Below are positions 36,056-44,555 of a stretch of 64,000 nucleotides of DNA, piece after piece. The stretch is from an uncultured Anaerolineae bacterium. GTDB lineage: Bacteria > Chloroflexota > Anaerolineae > Aggregatilineales > Phototrophicaceae. Every line of letters begins with the position of its first letter. Position 1 is the first letter of the stretch. Below the pieces are notes generated by a model that was not told the DNA's origin, made no database searches, and was given only the letters and a program-made list of their open reading frames with translations. Made by a program: the position numbers and the translations under genes. The stretch spans positions 1 through 64,000 of the forward strand of contig CAKQCB010000003.1 of the NCBI GenBank assembly GCA_934216615.1, read 5' to 3'.

Positions 36056-36628
36056 ATGCTGATTTATATCGTCTTGCCGGATACTGCTGAAGAACAAACG
36101 CTTCTTTCGAAAGCTGCACGTCAAGACCAAGAGGCATTAAGAGTGATTTATCAGCAATATTTCCCGCCCATTTATCAATTTATCCGCTTGCGGATTGAAG
36201 ATCAACACAGCGCGCAAGACATCACAGCAGAGGTATTTCTCGACTTCTTTAAAACCCTCAAGAAGAACCGAGCGCCAAATATCAGTTTAAGAGCATGGTT
36301 ATTTCGGGTTGCCCGCAACAAAATTTATGATCATTACGGGAAAGACAAGCAGTTCACCACAACCCAACTTGACGAGTGGATTCCTAGCCCGCGTGAAACT
36401 GAACCAGAAATGGAATTCATGCGCACCTTTCGCATCAGCCAAATGCGAAAAGCGCTCCAGAAATTGGCGGTTGATCAACAGGAGGTCATCCTATTACGGT
36501 TTAGCCAAGGGTTGAATTTACAAGAGACAGCAGACCTGATGGATAAAAGTGTCAGCGCAATTAAATCACTCCAATTTAGAGCAGTCGAAACGTTACGGTC
36601 ATTCTTAATTGCACAGGAGGTTGATTAA
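36056..36628 (+). CDS. ECF-type RNA polymerase sigma factor
   Basis: This 190-residue sigma-70 family protein has region 2 (IYQQYFPPIYQFIRLRIED, AQDITAEVFLDFF, RAWLFRVARNKIYDHYG) and region 4 (ALQKLAVDQQEVILLRFSQG, LNLQETADLMDKSVSAIKSL). The ATG at 36056 follows TTGGAG. Five bases after its stop begins the anti-sigma-like gene, and a hairpin couples the two. It probably controls its own cassette, perhaps including the secreted PepSY gene. Confidence 0.92.
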   Translation: MLIYIVLPDTAEEQTLLSKAARQDQEALRVIYQQYFPPIYQFIRLRIEDQHSAQDITAEVFLDFFKTLKKNRAPNISLRAWLFRVARNKIYDHYGKDKQFTTTQLDEWIPSPRETEPEMEFMRTFRISQMRKALQKLAVDQQEVILLRFSQGLNLQETADLMDKSVSAIKSLQFRAVETLRSFLIAQEVD

Positions 36629-36632
36629 CCTC
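36615..36632 (+). promoter_or_regulatory. hairpin covering the ribosome site of the anti-sigma-like gene
   Basis: GAGGTT (36617-36622) pairs with AACCTC (36627-36632), so the AGGAGG ribosome site is in the stem. The loop and part of the stem contain the sigma stop codon TAA (36626-36628), so ribosomes finishing the sigma gene would open the hairpin. This is a translational coupling device. Confidence 0.6.
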
Positions 36633-36633
36633 A

Positions 36634-37491
36634 ATGACACCACAAAACTTCACCGACATCTTTGACGATTGTGTTCAGCGGATGCTCAATGGAGAATCCT
36701 TAGAGCGCTGTCTTTCGTTGTATCCCGCGTTTAGCGTTCAGCTTCGGCCGATGTTAGAAACCGTGATGAACCTACGCCAAATCGGTATTCCCCCGTTGGA
36801 GTTAGCCCAAGAACAAGCAGTGGTTTGGTCTAAAATCCAAGCAGGGATGAACCCGCCAGCAAATCAATTTCCAAACCGTCGGACAGGGCTTAGCCTACAG
36901 CTTTGGGCAGCCGTGTTGATCTTGCTGTTGATGGCAACGGCGACATGGTTTGTACTCACTCGGCCAGATTTACCGGACGAATCCCCAATCATCAATCCGA
37001 TCATACACACAGAAACCCCTACCCTAAGCCCTACAGCAACGGCGACGATCACATTAACGGCAACCGCATCGTATACCCCAACATCCACGCCCACGATGAC
37101 CCCCTCTTTGACGCGCACCACGACAGCGACGCTGACGGCAACGACGCCCATAGAAGCGTTCGCATCCCCGGTGTGTACGCCGTTAGTGGATGAAACATCC
37201 GCAAGGGGGCGTATTCAGAACTTATACCCGACGGCAAGCATCCTCAATATCGTACAATCACAACGTTTGGATGGTGTTTCTGTGTGGCAAGTCAGCACGT
37301 CAGATCAAATCACCGTGACTTTAGATGCCACTTGTGGGGATATCCTCACCATAGCGCCCGCTTCGCAGGTGACACAACCCATCACAAACCCTACATTATC
37401 ACCAGCACCCGCGCCAACTTTGAGCGATGATGACGACGATTCAGACGATGATGATTCGGATGATGACAGCGACGATGACGATGACAGCTAA
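36634..37491 (+). CDS. anti-sigma-like membrane protein with PepSY-like segment and Asp tail
   Basis: The 285-residue protein has a cytoplasmic N-terminus (MTPQNFTDIFDDCVQRML, LERCLSLYPAFSVQLRPML) typical of Chloroflexota anti-sigma candidates, one membrane segment (about 89-109), an external Thr/Pro linker, a short segment that resembles the PepSY fold (GRIQNLYPTASILNIV, VSVWQVSTSDQITVTL) and an Asp/Ser tail. It lacks a zinc-finger HxxxCxxC motif. The pairing with the sigma gene suggests it holds the sigma factor at the membrane, and the outside part may sense the same ligand as the PepSY protein upstream. Both points are inference. Confidence 0.65.
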   Translation: MTPQNFTDIFDDCVQRMLNGESLERCLSLYPAFSVQLRPMLETVMNLRQIGIPPLELAQEQAVVWSKIQAGMNPPANQFPNRRTGLSLQLWAAVLILLLMATATWFVLTRPDLPDESPIINPIIHTETPTLSPTATATITLTATASYTPTSTPTMTPSLTRTTTATLTATTPIEAFASPVCTPLVDETSARGRIQNLYPTASILNIVQSQRLDGVSVWQVSTSDQITVTLDATCGDILTIAPASQVTQPITNPTLSPAPAPTLSDDDDDSDDDDSDDDSDDDDDS

Positions 37492-37523
37492 AAACGTTCC
37501 TTCAACGAGAGGTTACCCATAAG

Positions 37524-37979
37524 ATGAGCGTAGAAATTATTATTGAATCCCACCTTCAACGTTCTCCGCTTGAAGTCTGGAAAAAGATCAGCACCTTGCA
37601 AGGTGTGAATGAGGAACTGGCGCCGTTTGTGCGCATGACTGCCTCAGCAGATCAAATGAAGTTGCCTTTTACAGAAGCGCCGATTCAACAAAAGCTATTC
37701 ACAAGCGTCTTGCTCTTGTTCAGGGTCATTCCGGTGGACCTGCACTTCTTAAAGCTGGACGACATTTGGCAGTATGGTTTTCGTGAAAATTCTTCCAGCC
37801 TCATGCACGCTTATTGGCAGCATGAGCGAACCATCACAGGCGAAGCGGATAACTGTGTTTTAAAAGATCATCTCAAATTCAAACCGCGCCTGCCGTTGAT
37901 TCATCTCATCATGCGCCCGATTGTGCGGTTTATTTTTGAGCATCGTCACCGCCAACTTCAAAAATGGTTCAATCCGTAA
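37524..37979 (+). CDS. SRPBCC-like (START/Bet v1 fold) protein
   Basis: This 151-residue protein starts with the usual SRPBCC beginning (IIIESHLQRSPLEVWKKISTLQGVNEEL) and ends in a long helix (MRPIVRFIFEHRHRQLQKWF). Members bind hydrophobic ligands in a cavity. It follows the anti-sigma-like gene after 32 bases and could be its target, but the link is only proximity. Confidence 0.7.
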   Translation: MSVEIIIESHLQRSPLEVWKKISTLQGVNEELAPFVRMTASADQMKLPFTEAPIQQKLFTSVLLLFRVIPVDLHFLKLDDIWQYGFRENSSSLMHAYWQHERTITGEADNCVLKDHLKFKPRLPLIHLIMRPIVRFIFEHRHRQLQKWFNP

Positions 37980-38054
37980 ACAGCTAAAAACTATCTACTA
38001 TTTGGTCATACAATGGATCATAATAGAGCCTGTTCATTGATAGAGTGAATACGT

Positions 38055-38101
38055 GTTAGGACGACCTAACATGGTCACAGTTTCACATGGGGACGACCCC
38101 A
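38055..38101 (+). promoter_or_regulatory. guanidine-II riboswitch (mini-ykkC)
   Basis: Two small hairpins with ACGA tetraloops stand in tandem: GTTAGG-ACGA-CCTAAC (38055-38070) and TGGGG-ACGA-CCCCA (38088-38101), separated by 17 bases. This is the known architecture of the guanidine-II riboswitch, in which the two loops pair and bind guanidinium. The ribosome site (AAGGAG at about 38110) follows the second hairpin and the gdx-like gene starts at 38127, so guanidine should turn on translation of the exporter. Confidence 0.92.
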
Positions 38102-38126
38102 GCCCTTTCAAGGAGACATAAAAGAG

Positions 38127-38447
38127 ATGGCATGGGTCATATTAGTTGCAGCAGGTCTATTGGAAGTTGTTTGGGCGCTCTTGCTGAAACAATCTGAAGG
38201 TTTCACAAAACCCCTTCCAACCGTGGGTTTCCTTGTCTTTATGGTATTGAGTATGGTGTTATTATCACAGGCGATCAAAGAACTGCCTGTGGGGACAGCC
38301 TATGCCATTTGGACAGGAATCGGCGCTGCCGGAACCGCGATTCTAGGGATGGTTTTTCTCGGTGAATCTCGCGAAATCCTCAAACTTCTTTCACTGGTCA
38401 TGTTAATTGCAGGCATTGTCGGGCTTAAACTTTCCAGTGGAAATTAA
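38127..38447 (+). CDS. gdx: guanidinium exporter of the SMR family (Gdx/SugE)
   Basis: The 106-residue protein has four membrane helices and follows the Gdx/SugE pattern closely: MAWVILVAAGLLEVVWAL with the essential Glu13, KELPVGTAYAIWTGIGAAGTAI and a final GIVGLKLS. The Gdx group exports guanidinium in exchange for protons, in contrast to drug-exporting Qac proteins. The upstream guanidine-II riboswitch strongly supports this assignment. Confidence 0.95.
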   Translation: MAWVILVAAGLLEVVWALLLKQSEGFTKPLPTVGFLVFMVLSMVLLSQAIKELPVGTAYAIWTGIGAAGTAILGMVFLGESREILKLLSLVMLIAGIVGLKLSSGN

Positions 38448-38466
38448 TTAACCTCAGTGTTTTCTC

Positions 38467-38502
38467 AAAAAGGCGGATGTGTGAGACACATCCGCCTTTT
38501 TT
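38467..38502 (+). terminator. terminator of the gdx gene
   Basis: AAAAAGGCGGATGTGT pairs with ACACATCCGCCTTTTT around a GAGA-type loop, followed by T residues. Confidence 0.9.
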
Positions 38503-38666
38503 AATTGGTTTTAAAGTTCTTCCTCTCAACAGGTTTCTCGCTTACAATGAGGACTGTCCTTTTATTCATGGATGTGTGGCTCTATTTTTCCTGATAGCAA
38601 AAATCAACGGAAGAAATCGGTTACACTATCATTGAGGGCATTTGTCAAAAAAACAGATTGATCAAC

Positions 38667-40331
38667 ATGCAACTGGATCATTTTTCTCAAGCTGAATGGT
38701 TGATGTTTCTTGGGGTCGCGCTGGTGACCCTGCTTGCGCTTCGGCTTGTGCTGACCCCTGATCGTTCAGGGCAACGTTCACGTTTCCAGCAGTGGATCAT
38801 ACGCCTGCATCCAGTCGTGATTGTCGCGACGGCGCTCGCCCTGCTCATCCCCACACAACCACTCAGCGCATTTTTTGCATGTTTCTGGCTCATTCAAAGC
38901 TTATGTATCAGCTTCGTGGGGTTACAGCGTATGCTCACCCGCCCCGTCCTCACGCTTGAAGAATTGTGCATTGATGCGGGTTTCGTCTACACGGCGATCA
39001 GCGGTATCTGGTTCGTCGCCTATTGTGCTGAAATACGATTATTGAGCTTTAATTCGTCCTTTGTTTTGCTCACCGCGATCCATTTTGTTTACATCAGTTT
39101 AGGGGCATTGATCACGGCGGGCATGGTAGGACGGCGGTTGTATAACACCCCACGCTGGAAAACCTACCAACGGATCGCGCGCGTAGTCATCATTGCCCCG
39201 CTCTTTGTTGCGGTGGGGATCACCTTTACGCAAGTCACCGGCATTATCTTTATAGAATCCCTTTCAGTCTTGGTGCTGGCGAGTAGTTTTGTCTTACTGG
39301 CACTACTCATCACAAGTACCGCGCCACAAAACACCTTGAGCCGATGGTTCCTCATCTTCGCTACAGTAAGCTTACTGCTCACGATGGGGTTTGCCTTAGC
39401 GTATACAATAGGACGGCTCAGCAATCTATGGATGCTGTCGCTCGAAACGATGATTCAATGGCATGGGTGGTTGAACGCCCTTGGCTTTGTCGGTTTAAGT
39501 TTGGTCGCATGGAGGCTTGACACCCCGCCAAGTCATACGTCACCTTCGGGAATACCCTTTAGCAAACTACCGTTTCGCTGGCGTGTTGGGCCACAATTTT
39601 TTAACGACATCAATGCCGTTGACCTTGAGAAGCCTACCCAACCGCAAGGCATTGTAGATCGCATGGAAGATTACCACCGTGACGATTTTGATCCTGCTCA
39701 GCTCACGCCTGAAATTGTGGCTTTTTATGAGCGAACCGCGCATCATCACTTATTGGTCTATCCCCAATGGCAAAGGGGATTTCATCGACTCGGCCAGTTT
39801 TATAAACAGATGAGCAAGCGCGTGGGGCAAATGAATTTCCCTCTTGAAGCGGATGATGCAGAGAAAGACATCACCAGCCAAATCATCCCGCTCAAAGATG
39901 CGTTGGATGGCCGAAGTCATGTACGCGGATGGGTTCGCACCTACACTCAAACCCAGCAAGCGGTGTATGTAGCGGCCTACTCAACCCACACATATGGCGC
40001 ACACACCTATATGAATATCGCCTTTCCCCTTCCGTTTGGGAATTTGACCAGTATCTTGCGTTTAGATGCGCTTCAAGATGCTCAAAACGGGCTTGCGCTC
40101 AGCAGTTTCAGCACCCGCGAAGGCGATCAAGGGGTATATTTCGCCAACCGCCTTTGTCCTGTTCGGCTTCCGATCAACGAAATTATTGATGTGTATCCGT
40201 CGGGGGTGATTCCCGAAGATTACCCCGCTGACTTTGCACACGGAACGATCAGCGCACGTCACCGCATGTGGCTATTTGGGCGGCACTTTCTTACTTTGTA
40301 TTACAGCATTTCCCCCCTGAATAAACCCTGA
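38667..40331 (+). CDS. YndJ-like membrane protein
   Basis: The 554-residue protein has about seven to eight membrane segments in its first half (about 1-290), ending with ETMIQWHGWLNALGFVGLSLVAWRLD (the HG-LNA-GF pattern of YndJ-like proteins), and a soluble second half with an Arg/Tyr-rich beta structure. The length fits B. subtilis YndJ. Its function is unknown. The ATG at 38667 is used; an in-frame TTG lies three codons upstream. Assignment to YndJ is by pattern and moderate. Confidence 0.58.
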   Translation: MQLDHFSQAEWLMFLGVALVTLLALRLVLTPDRSGQRSRFQQWIIRLHPVVIVATALALLIPTQPLSAFFACFWLIQSLCISFVGLQRMLTRPVLTLEELCIDAGFVYTAISGIWFVAYCAEIRLLSFNSSFVLLTAIHFVYISLGALITAGMVGRRLYNTPRWKTYQRIARVVIIAPLFVAVGITFTQVTGIIFIESLSVLVLASSFVLLALLITSTAPQNTLSRWFLIFATVSLLLTMGFALAYTIGRLSNLWMLSLETMIQWHGWLNALGFVGLSLVAWRLDTPPSHTSPSGIPFSKLPFRWRVGPQFFNDINAVDLEKPTQPQGIVDRMEDYHRDDFDPAQLTPEIVAFYERTAHHHLLVYPQWQRGFHRLGQFYKQMSKRVGQMNFPLEADDAEKDITSQIIPLKDALDGRSHVRGWVRTYTQTQQAVYVAAYSTHTYGAHTYMNIAFPLPFGNLTSILRLDALQDAQNGLALSSFSTREGDQGVYFANRLCPVRLPINEIIDVYPSGVIPEDYPADFAHGTISARHRMWLFGRHFLTLYYSISPLNKP

Positions 40332-40403
40332 ACACCAAACGTCATTAAACCTTTTCCTTATAAATTCCGTCATCTCTATAGAGATTGCATCAAAGGGGAA
40401 ATG

Positions 40404-41297
40404 ATGGATATTCAAATTACACGCCTGACAAAACAGTATGGGAAATTCCATGCACTACATGAACTTTCGCTCAATATTGGACATGGGATGTTTGGTTTAT
40501 TAGGCCCAAATGGCGCGGGCAAAACCACCCTGATGAAAATACTCACCACAATCTTGCCACCGACTTCAGGCACGATTCAATTTAATCGAAAAGAAATTCA
40601 GCAAAACCTTCATGAAGTACGGCAAAAACTCGGTTACTTACCCCAAGATTTTGGATTTTATAAAAGTTTAAATGCCTATGAACTCCTCGATTATATAGCG
40701 ATGATGAAAAATATCCCCAGCAGACAACGCAAAACCCACATTGAACACGTCCTTGCGCAGGTGAACCTCACCAAAGATGCAAAACGTCGCGTCGGTGGCT
40801 ATTCAGGTGGAATGAAACAACGTCTAGGCATCGCCCAAGCCTTGATCGGTGATCCTGACTTACTGGTTGTTGATGAACCGACTGCGGGTTTAGACCCTGA
40901 AGAACGAATTCGTTTTCGCAATCTGCTCGCACGCATTTCTGGGGAACGTACCATTATCTTGTCAACCCATATCGTCGCGGATATTGAGGTGAGCTGTCAG
41001 CAGGTTGGCGTGCTCAATAAAGGGCGGTTAATTTTTCATGGTTCCCCTTCAGAGCTGAAACAACAAGCCCATGATCGTGTTTGGGAAGTGACGATTCCAG
41101 TGAGTGAATATGAGCGGTTGGAACGTCAATACACCATTCTTTCTAGCCGTGCAGAACAAGGGCACATGATCTTACGTGTCATTTCATCCGAAAACCCGCT
41201 GGGTCAAGGCATTTCTGTAAACGCCGAACTTGAAGATGGATACATAGCGGTGATGAGCAATGCAAGTTTAAGGGAGATAGCTCATGTCTCACTTTAA
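40404..41297 (+). CDS. ABC transporter ATP-binding protein
   Basis: This 297-residue ATPase is of the ABC-2 exporter type. Walker A is GPNGAGKTT, the Q-loop region LGYLPQDFGFY, the signature YSGGMKQRLGIAQAL and Walker B LLVVDEPTAGLDPEERI. The ATG ATG pair (40401/40404) is preceded by AAAGGGGA; the second gives the better spacing. It overlaps the next gene by 14 bases and is the first gene of a six-gene operon. Confidence 0.93.
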   Translation: MDIQITRLTKQYGKFHALHELSLNIGHGMFGLLGPNGAGKTTLMKILTTILPPTSGTIQFNRKEIQQNLHEVRQKLGYLPQDFGFYKSLNAYELLDYIAMMKNIPSRQRKTHIEHVLAQVNLTKDAKRRVGGYSGGMKQRLGIAQALIGDPDLLVVDEPTAGLDPEERIRFRNLLARISGERTIILSTHIVADIEVSCQQVGVLNKGRLIFHGSPSELKQQAHDRVWEVTIPVSEYERLERQYTILSSRAEQGHMILRVISSENPLGQGISVNAELEDGYIAVMSNASLREIAHVSL

Positions 41298-43347
41298 CCC
41301 GCGTCGCTTTTTAGCGTCCTATCTTCTTGAACTTCGTTTAAACTGTACCCATTGGAGTTACCTCCTATTGCTTGCGATATGGAGCGTTTTCATCGTTAGC
41401 CAATATCTCAATGACTCCTTGATGGCTATTCGAGCGATGTTTAATTTCGTAGTGGGTTTTAGTTCGCTGATCGGGTTAGTGATGGTCGCTGTTCAAGCGT
41501 CCCGCGCCCACCGCAGTCGTTTTGATCTTCTTGAGATTGCTTTCCCTACGGGGTTTGAGCTGGTTTTAGCCCGTTGGGGAGCTTCCTTAACTTCCCTGCT
41601 CATCCTATTTGTTCCAGCATTCATTGTGGCGTTATTCATCCCAGCCACTCACTTAGACATTGACTATGCAATCATTAATTTCATTCAAGCCATCATTTCG
41701 CTTGGGTTTATTAGTGGCTTCATCTGGCTCATTCAAACCTTGTTTGGCATCCGTCGCTGGATGTACCCCTTCTTGATCGGATTATGGTTACTCAGTGGGA
41801 TGTTGCCCAACGCGCCCTTCTTCCGCAACAATAATTTACCTATCCCCGGCACCAATTTAGTCAATTTTGTGGTCATGGATGTAGGCCAAAACTGGACATG
41901 GGGGAACCTTGCAACCGGAAATCTACCCCAATGGATCAGGTTATTTTATGTAGGTATCATCGTCCTTATTTTAGGGGTTTTATGGTGGCATTTTGGCAAA
42001 ACGCGCCTGCAGAAACTCCTGTTACCCGCAGTGAGCGTAACCAGTATAGCAGCGCTGCTCATAGGCTATGCGACAGTCAATGATGTACAAGAAGTCGTGG
42101 CGTTAAACCAAGCCATAGAAGATGAGCAAACCCACTTGAACATCCCCTATACTGACTTGTTAATCCCCCAAGATACCCCTATTGTTGTGGATGAGTATGT
42201 CATTGAGTTTAACCCTCACACAGCGGAATTTGTTGCCCAAATGCACGTTCGCAATCGGGGGGATGTCCCTTTAGACCAATTCCCATTCTCTTTGTATTAT
42301 CAGTTTGAGATTACGGAAGCCAGTTTACCGTATACCCGTGAAGATAGTTTTGTCACTTTCATGGCAGAATCTCCTCTAAACCCAGCAGAGACGTTACAAC
42401 TCCAGATCACCTATCAAGGCGCATTATGGTCGCTTGAAACAAGTTATAACAGCGCCCCAATCCCAAAAAATTTCATACGACCTAACGGGGTGAATTTAAT
42501 CTATGACATCATCTGGTATCCTATGCCCGGTCATGTTCTCCCTAATAGATTGATTTTTCACCCTGAAACCAACCGTCTGATTCATTACACGCTACTCGAT
42601 GAACCCGCACAGTTTGAATTGAGCATCTCGCCTTCTGACACATTAGACTTTGCATCCAATCTTCTGCAAATCTCAGAAAATAGCTTCGTGAGCGAAGGAG
42701 CAACGTGGGCTTCATTGGTTGGTATTCCAAACCTAGAAACAACATCTCTCGAACATTTACACATCATCACCCGCCAACGTGATACTGAGTTTTTAGCGCC
42801 GCCAGTTTCTAATCTCTATACCCCTTTCATGAGCTACATGCGCGAGCATTTCGATAATATTCCTGATCTCAATATACAAGTTCTTGAAATCCCTAGCGAA
42901 AGTTGGGCAAGGTACCCACCGCCGATTGCTGAGAACTTGTTTCTCTTGTTATCTCCGCGTAATGTCGATTGGCAGGATGATATCACCGCTCAATATAACG
43001 ATGGCATCTCCCCCTTGCTGAATGCATTTTTTGGCGAAAACGATGCGATCCTCACGCGTAATATCAACTTTTTTATTTGGTTTCATTACACCTTACAAGG
43101 GGATGCGCAAGCGATTCAAACCGCTGTTCAAGGCGATCTTAATCGCTATGGCTCACGATCATCCTATCTCTACACAGAGAATGATCCGTATTTAGTGGTC
43201 AAGTTATTAAGCGAAATCTATACAGAGGATGGGGAAGCAACAGTGTTTCGTATCCTGAATCAATTCCGTGAAAATATGGCGGAATTGGCGCAACTCACAA
43301 GTGAAGAAGTCATCATTTGGATGGAGACACAGCGCCTTGCGAACTAA
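41284..43347 (+). CDS. ABC-2-type permease fused to an aminopeptidase-N-like ectodomain
   Basis: The 687-residue protein has six membrane segments in the first ~265 residues, then a large non-membrane part. This part begins like the N-terminal beta domain of M1 aminopeptidases (VVDEYVIEFNPHTAEFVAQM, then LNPAETLQLQITYQGALW), and continues with about 300 residues in which I find no HExxH zinc motif. It may be a binding domain derived from a peptidase. Membrane proteins with such domains occur beside ABC ATPases, as here. The preceding and following genes overlap it. Confidence 0.72.
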   Translation: MSHFNPRRFLASYLLELRLNCTHWSYLLLLAIWSVFIVSQYLNDSLMAIRAMFNFVVGFSSLIGLVMVAVQASRAHRSRFDLLEIAFPTGFELVLARWGASLTSLLILFVPAFIVALFIPATHLDIDYAIINFIQAIISLGFISGFIWLIQTLFGIRRWMYPFLIGLWLLSGMLPNAPFFRNNNLPIPGTNLVNFVVMDVGQNWTWGNLATGNLPQWIRLFYVGIIVLILGVLWWHFGKTRLQKLLLPAVSVTSIAALLIGYATVNDVQEVVALNQAIEDEQTHLNIPYTDLLIPQDTPIVVDEYVIEFNPHTAEFVAQMHVRNRGDVPLDQFPFSLYYQFEITEASLPYTREDSFVTFMAESPLNPAETLQLQITYQGALWSLETSYNSAPIPKNFIRPNGVNLIYDIIWYPMPGHVLPNRLIFHPETNRLIHYTLLDEPAQFELSISPSDTLDFASNLLQISENSFVSEGATWASLVGIPNLETTSLEHLHIITRQRDTEFLAPPVSNLYTPFMSYMREHFDNIPDLNIQVLEIPSESWARYPPPIAENLFLLLSPRNVDWQDDITAQYNDGISPLLNAFFGENDAILTRNINFFIWFHYTLQGDAQAIQTAVQGDLNRYGSRSSYLYTENDPYLVVKLLSEIYTEDGEATVFRILNQFRENMAELAQLTSEEVIIWMETQRLAN

Positions 43348-43999
43348 GTCCATCCTCTACTATGAAGCACGGATCGCTTTTGGGTTGGCTTCGTTTTTGC
43401 CTCTGTTATTGTTGCCTGCATATACGCTGTTAGCACTCTTAGCATGGAGACCGCCGAGGCAACCTCCATCCATTACAGAACCAATAGCTGTAATTGAGGC
43501 ATTGTTAACCCTGTCGGCGGGGTTAGCATGTGCTCACTTGATGACGATTGAGCGCGAAGAAATGTTTGATGGAATCCGCCGTTCTTACCCTGAAAGCACA
43601 TGGCGAATTCCGCTGATGCGCACGATCACCGCGATGCTCTTCATCCTTGTTATCGCATTCATCAGTGCTGCTATTTTTCGCATCGCTTACGGTGTATATG
43701 ATCTTCAGGAAGTGCTCATCCCCGCGTTCATTCCAGCTTTTTATCTTGGGAGCATCGCCTTACTGGTGAATAACATCAGCGGAAGTTACTGGGTTGCGGG
43801 CGGTATCGTCGCAGCTTATTGGTATGGGGATATGACATCCGTCGGACGTTATACGGGTGTTGTATATTTATTTAATCATTCACGACCCAACCCCAATATT
43901 GACCTACCCCTCAACCAATGGGTTTTGGTACTTGGAACATTCTTATGTATCGGCCTAAATATTGCCTATACGTATTGGCGGAGACAACGCGGTGGCTGA
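43337..43999 (+). CDS. membrane protein, probable second permease subunit
   Basis: This protein has about five to six membrane segments (for example FGLASFLPLLLLPAYTLLAL, FILVIAFISAAIFRIAYG, WVLVLGTFLCIGLNIAYTYW). The start is uncertain: TTG at 43337, which overlaps the upstream stop and has GGAG ten bases before it, gives 220 residues; a GTG at 43268 would add 23 residues read in another frame of the upstream gene. I prefer 43337. It has no recognised family signature but its place between a permease and a sigma gene suggests a subunit of the same exporter. Confidence 0.65.
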   Translation: MRTKSILYYEARIAFGLASFLPLLLLPAYTLLALLAWRPPRQPPSITEPIAVIEALLTLSAGLACAHLMTIEREEMFDGIRRSYPESTWRIPLMRTITAMLFILVIAFISAAIFRIAYGVYDLQEVLIPAFIPAFYLGSIALLVNNISGSYWVAGGIVAAYWYGDMTSVGRYTGVVYLFNHSRPNPNIDLPLNQWVLVLGTFLCIGLNIAYTYWRRQRGG

Positions 44000-44555
44000 C
44001 GATCACACGTTATATGAAGCGATTCAAGCTGGACACGTAGAATCGTTACAAGTGCTCATCACTCGACATCATCGTGCTTTGTTTGATTTTGTGTTTCGTC
44101 TCACCGATGACCGTGATTTAACCGATGACTTGGTTCAACAGACCTTCATTCGGCTCATTCAATATCGAGGGGCAGTACCAAACCAACTGCGCAGTTGGTT
44201 GTTCACGATTGCTCGCAATCTTGCTTATGATCATTTTAGGTCAGCTCAATTTCGTCACGAATCCCCTAGCTCATTTGAAGAAGAGGAAGTTTGGGAAGCA
44301 GATTCTAAAAGTGAATTCCCAGAACAACTGTATATTGTTGCCGACGAACGACAAACCATCATCAAGTTGTTACAAAATCTCCCTTTAGAACAACGCGAGG
44401 TTGTGATCTTACGCTTTTATCACGACCTTCCTTTACAAAGTATTGCCCATGTGACCAATGCCCCCTTAGGAACGGTTAAAAGTCGTCTGTTTCATGGTCT
44501 CCAAAAACTCAAACAACAATACTTAATACTGAGACACGCTGATGAACACACATAA
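43992..44555 (+). CDS. ECF-type RNA polymerase sigma factor
   Basis: The 187-residue sigma-70 family protein has region 2 (LITRHHRALFDFVFRLTD, DLVQQTFIRLIQY, SWLFTIARNLAYDHF) and region 4 (LPLEQREVVILRFYHDLPLQ, VTNAPLGTVKSRLFHGLQKL). I use the GTG at 43992, eight bases before the end of the upstream gene, with GGAG about nine bases before it. It is embedded between ABC exporter genes and overlaps both neighbours, so it is made together with them. Confidence 0.92.
   Translation: MADDHTLYEAIQAGHVESLQVLITRHHRALFDFVFRLTDDRDLTDDLVQQTFIRLIQYRGAVPNQLRSWLFTIARNLAYDHFRSAQFRHESPSSFEEEEVWEADSKSEFPEQLYIVADERQTIIKLLQNLPLEQREVVILRFYHDLPLQSIAHVTNAPLGTVKSRLFHGLQKLKQQYLILRHADEHT

Noticed and set aside
36864..37237. 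Frames on the other strand and in other frames of the anti-sigma-like gene
   Set aside because: They arise from the Thr-rich repeated codons of the linker and have no independent support.
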